A model generated the notes under the pieces. It was not told the DNA's origin and searched no databases. It saw only the letters and a list, made by a program, of their open reading frames with translations. A stretch of 39,052 bases of DNA, taken from NCBI GenBank assembly GCA_030607875.1, contig JAUWJD010000035.1, positions 1 through 39,052 on the forward strand. The letters are read 5' to 3'. This stretch comes from Chloroflexota bacterium (GTDB lineage: Bacteria > Chloroflexota > Anaerolineae > UBA2200). Both the position numbers and the translations under genes were made by a program. Shown here piece after piece: positions 36,842-39,052 of the stretch; positions within the stretch are counted from its first letter, which is position 1; every line of letters starts with the position of its first letter.

Positions 36842-36967
36842 ATGTACCGCACGCACGAGCACGGCACCATTACTGTGACCACCGACGGCGTGACGTGGAC
36901 CGTGACCACGGAAAGGCCAGCGGCGCACTTTACGCTGTACCTGCCGATTGCGCAGCGGCGGCGTTGA
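36842..36967 (+). pseudogene. C-terminal remnant of a secreted protein with LYLPI motif
   Basis: ATG 36842 to TGA 36965-36967 encodes 41 aa, with the frame open upstream to the ATPase-TOPRIM unit. HGTITVTTDGVTWTVTTERP is beta-rich, and the end FTLYLPIAQRRR resembles the C-terminal 'LYLP(L/I)..R' tail common on secreted Anaerolineae proteins. It is too short to be intact. It points to a lost surface protein gene. Confidence 0.35.
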
Positions 36968-36980
36968 CGGCTCCCGCAGC

Positions 36981-37008
36981 TTGGCGTGGACAGGCCGCGC
37001 GCTATAAT
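36981..37008 (+). promoter_or_regulatory. promoter of the TIR-STAND gene
   Basis: TTGGCG (36981-36986), a 16-nt spacer, then a perfect TATAAT (37003-37008). The start site would be near 37015, about 50 nt before ATG 37064, which has GAAGGAG 8 nt upstream. No operator is visible. Confidence 0.55.
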
Positions 37009-37063
37009 TGGCATGTCCAGGGCCGTCTTCGATGAGCGGACACTCAGCGGAAGGAGCACAGCC

Positions 37064-39052
37064 ATGCCCACCGCCTTCATCAGCTACTCGCACCACGACC
37101 GAGAGTTCGTCGAGCGCCTGGCCCCTGACCTCGAGCAGGCCGGCGTGGATGTCTGGTGGGACCGAGGAGAAATCGAGGGCGGCGACGTCTTTGTTGAGGC
37201 CATCCACGATGCTCTGGGCGACATCGCGCACTTCCTGCTACTGCTCACTCCGCATTCCGTAGAATCGTCCTGGGTCAAGCACGAGATGTACGTGGCCTTG
37301 ATCCGCACGTTGGAGCGGCAGAACGTGACCATCATCCCGGTGCTCCTGGCCGACTGTCCCATTCCGCTTGCCGTCTCCGACCGCAACTACATCGACTTCC
37401 GCGGACCCTACCAGCCTGCCTTGGAAAAGCTGCTCGGCGTCCTCCAGGCCCCACCGCCGGCCCCCAGCCCCCAAGCCATCCCCCGCCGCGTTCAGGACTT
37501 TGTCGGGCGGCGGCCCGATCTCACCTGGATCAAGAGACGCCTGATGAAGGGCCGCTCGGTGCTGGTCTGTGGCTGGCCAGGCGTGGGCAAGACTGCACTG
37601 GCCATCGAGGTTGTCTACCGGCTCCTCGGCAGCGCCGACTTCAGCATGCGCTTCCCCGCTGGCATCTACTGGCTGCGCATCGAACCACACTGGAACCCTG
37701 ACCAGGCCGCAACGGAACTCGCTGCCGCCCTGGGCCACGAAGACATCCGCCGCATCGCCAACGACCAGGACCGCTGGCGTGCATTGCAGTCTACCCTGGC
37801 TCGCACCCAGGGCCTGCTTGTGCTCGATAACGTACTGAACAGGCCTCAGGTACGCCGTCTCCTGGCCTGCTCCACCCCATGCGCCTGGCTGCTCACGAAC
37901 CGCAGCCACCTCAACATCGCAAACCTCGATGCTCGACACCTGCAGGCCTTGCCCCTCAGCCATGCCAGTCTCCTGCTGCAGCTTCGCGCCCACCTGCCCC
38001 GGCACGATCGCTGCGCTGAGGATCTGAAAGCCATTTGCCACAACCTCGGTCGCTTGCCCCTGGCCATCGCCATCGCCGCTGCGCTCTACCGCACGGGTCG
38101 CATTCGTCCCCTGTCTCGCCTGCAGGAGCGCCTGGCTGCAGAGCGGCAAGGGCTGGAACAGCTAAAGGTCGATGACGGCAGCATCCGCGCCGCCTTTGGC
38201 CTCAGTTGGCAAGACCTGGATGACCGCCTGCAGATGCTCTTTGCCAGCCTGGGGACGTTCGCCAGCGACACCTGGATGGTTTCTGCTGTGGCCGCCGTCA
38301 GCGAAGACTCGGATGCCGAACGCGGCCTCGGCGAGCTGGCAGCCCGTTCCCTGACCGAACGCCGGCTGGATGCCTTCGGGACGCACTCGCTGCTGCACGA
38401 GTACGCGGTTCAGAAGCTGGACGCACGTCCGGATGCGGCGGAAATGCGGAAGCGTCACGCCGCATACTTCCTGCGCTACGCGCGCGAGCGAGATGCAGAC
38501 CAAGACTGGTTCGCCATCGAGGGCGTGCGTGCCGAGGTGCTGGCTGGTCAGTCGTGGGCGGAGAGTGCAGAGCAATTCCAGAGGACCTCTGACTTTGGGC
38601 ATGCCGCATTCGAAGCTCAGTATATGCGTGGCTTCTACGGCGAGAGCAAACGTTTGCTGCAGCGCGCCCTGCGGGCGGCAGAGTCGCTGGAGCAGCAGGC
38701 CGATGTAGCCACTCACGTGGGCAACATGGGCCTCCTCTACGCCACCATGGGCCAACTGGACAATGCCGTTCTGCACTACCAGCAAGCCCTGGACATCCAC
38801 CGCCAAGTCGGCTTCCGCCAGGGCGAGGCCTCCGATCTGGGCAACATGGGCCTCGTCTACGCCACCATGGGCCAACATGACAAGGCCCTTCTGCACTACC
38901 AGCAGGCCCTGGACATCCACCGCCAAGTCGGCTTCCGCCAGGGCGAGGCCAATCAACTGGGCAAGATGGGCCTCGTCTACGCCACAATGGGCCAACTGGC
39001 CAAAGCCCTTCTGCCCGACCAGCAGGCCCTGGCCATCGACCGGCAGAGCGGC
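37064..39052 (+). CDS. TIR-NTPase-TPR (STAND/NLR-like) protein, cut by window end
   Basis: 663 codons are visible with no stop. Residues 1 to about 125 are a TIR domain (AFISYSHHDREFVERLAPDL; SSWVKHE with the putative NADase glutamate, about 74). FVGRRPDLTWIKRRL leads into an NB-ARC-type NTPase: Walker A GWPGVGKT (170-177), Walker B GLLVLDN, and GRLPLAIAIAAAL. A winged-helix part (SLTERRLDAFGTHSLLHEYA) precedes TPR repeats of 40 residues (NMGLLYATMGQLDNAVLHYQ, QALDIHRQVG...). This is the sensor-switch-effector design of plant NLR-like bacterial defence proteins: ligand binding at the TPR should trigger oligomerisation and NAD+ hydrolysis. The C-terminus lies beyond the window. Confidence 0.85.
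   Translation, partial: MPTAFISYSHHDREFVERLAPDLEQAGVDVWWDRGEIEGGDVFVEAIHDALGDIAHFLLLLTPHSVESSWVKHEMYVALIRTLERQNVTIIPVLLADCPIPLAVSDRNYIDFRGPYQPALEKLLGVLQAPPPAPSPQAIPRRVQDFVGRRPDLTWIKRRLMKGRSVLVCGWPGVGKTALAIEVVYRLLGSADFSMRFPAGIYWLRIEPHWNPDQAATELAAALGHEDIRRIANDQDRWRALQSTLARTQGLLVLDNVLNRPQVRRLLACSTPCAWLLTNRSHLNIANLDARHLQALPLSHASLLLQLRAHLPRHDRCAEDLKAICHNLGRLPLAIAIAAALYRTGRIRPLSRLQERLAAERQGLEQLKVDDGSIRAAFGLSWQDLDDRLQMLFASLGTFASDTWMVSAVAAVSEDSDAERGLGELAARSLTERRLDAFGTHSLLHEYAVQKLDARPDAAEMRKRHAAYFLRYARERDADQDWFAIEGVRAEVLAGQSWAESAEQFQRTSDFGHAAFEAQYMRGFYGESKRLLQRALRAAESLEQQADVATHVGNMGLLYATMGQLDNAVLHYQQALDIHRQVGFRQGEASDLGNMGLVYATMGQHDKALLHYQQALDIHRQVGFRQGEANQLGKMGLVYATMGQLAKALLPDQQALAIDRQSG
38712..39052 (+). 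repeat. 120-bp near-identical TPR-coding tandem repeat
   Basis: At least three 120-bp units encode 40-residue TPRs beginning LGNMGLVYATMGQ. DNA identity between units is very high, including synonymous sites (ATCCACCGCCAAGTCGGCTT is identical in two units). It continues past the window end. Such identity points to recent unit duplication or gene conversion. Confidence 0.8.

Overview
The window is G+C-rich bacterial DNA. It probably comes from a Chloroflexota (Anaerolineae-like) chromosome. That placement is an inference from three things: GAACATATGTTC-type (Gram-positive/Chloroflexota style) LexA boxes, a 'LYLPI..R' C-terminal motif on a gene remnant, and many short tandem and palindromic repeats. 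No rRNA gene, intact tRNA, integrase or transposase was seen.

Region 1 (1-12.95 kb, all + strand) is a polysaccharide synthesis and export operon. It holds the end of a GT4 glycosyltransferase, a GT-C type membrane transferase, a Stp1-like GT4, an ABC-2 permease with its ATPase (Wzm/Wzt type, short form), a GT-B enzyme, a GT2 enzyme, a NodB polysaccharide deacetylase, a fused GT2-GT4 protein and two more GT4 enzymes. A small winged-helix-like ORF follows, then a 15-bp perfect hairpin that probably ends the operon.

Region 2 (13-26.3 kb, all genes on - strand) is an accessory and defence island of short transcription units. Going leftward they are: a PanA-like protein with a proteasome-like Ntn hydrolase; a small membrane protein with a DUF4177-like protein; a Panacea (DUF4065) antitoxin with its toxin; an AlpA/Xis-like HTH; an M41-like mini-peptidase; two unknown proteins; an SDH-family ClpP-fold protease with a small partner; a D12-class adenine methylase with a SacI-family endonuclease and an Excalibur protein; an unknown helical protein; and a channel-like membrane protein. 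Many junctions between units carry a copy of one repeat family. Three copies (14.5, 18.7 and 22.6 kb) have identical architecture on the + strand: an extended -10 promoter, a covarying 9-bp hairpin, and a second hairpin followed by TTTT. They look like genes for a ~60-nt RNA. Three longer copies (16.0, 20.9, 25.0 kb) lack the -10 and carry an inserted stem-loop module. A truncated tRNA-Met is fused to an Excalibur gene fragment at 21.2 kb.

Region 3 (26.7-34.65 kb, - strand) is a capsid gene cluster: a small phage protein of the terminase-proximal type, a small membrane protein, portal, a fused prohead protease-major capsid protein, two related small membrane or fibre proteins, further small structural proteins and a head-tail connector. 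Large terminase, tail tube, tape measure, lysis and integrase genes are absent. The only promoter found is a strong TTGACA-N17-TATACT flanked by two LexA-type boxes. It is followed by an Arg-rich leader ORF that contains an intrinsic-terminator-like hairpin. The cluster is full of short palindromic, heptamer and stem-loop repeats, several translated in frame.

Region 4 (34.7-39.05 kb, + strand) is a second defence block: an AAA ATPase with a TOPRIM-like partner (a PARIS/OLD-like arrangement), a secreted-protein remnant, and a TIR-NTPase-TPR (STAND) protein that runs off the window.

Overall, a housekeeping-type surface polysaccharide operon abuts a hypervariable island combining restriction, toxin-antitoxin, proteolytic and STAND/ATPase defence modules with an apparently SOS-controlled, tail-less capsid cluster. 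The least explained features are the small-RNA-like repeat family and the stem-loop elements that invade coding sequence.
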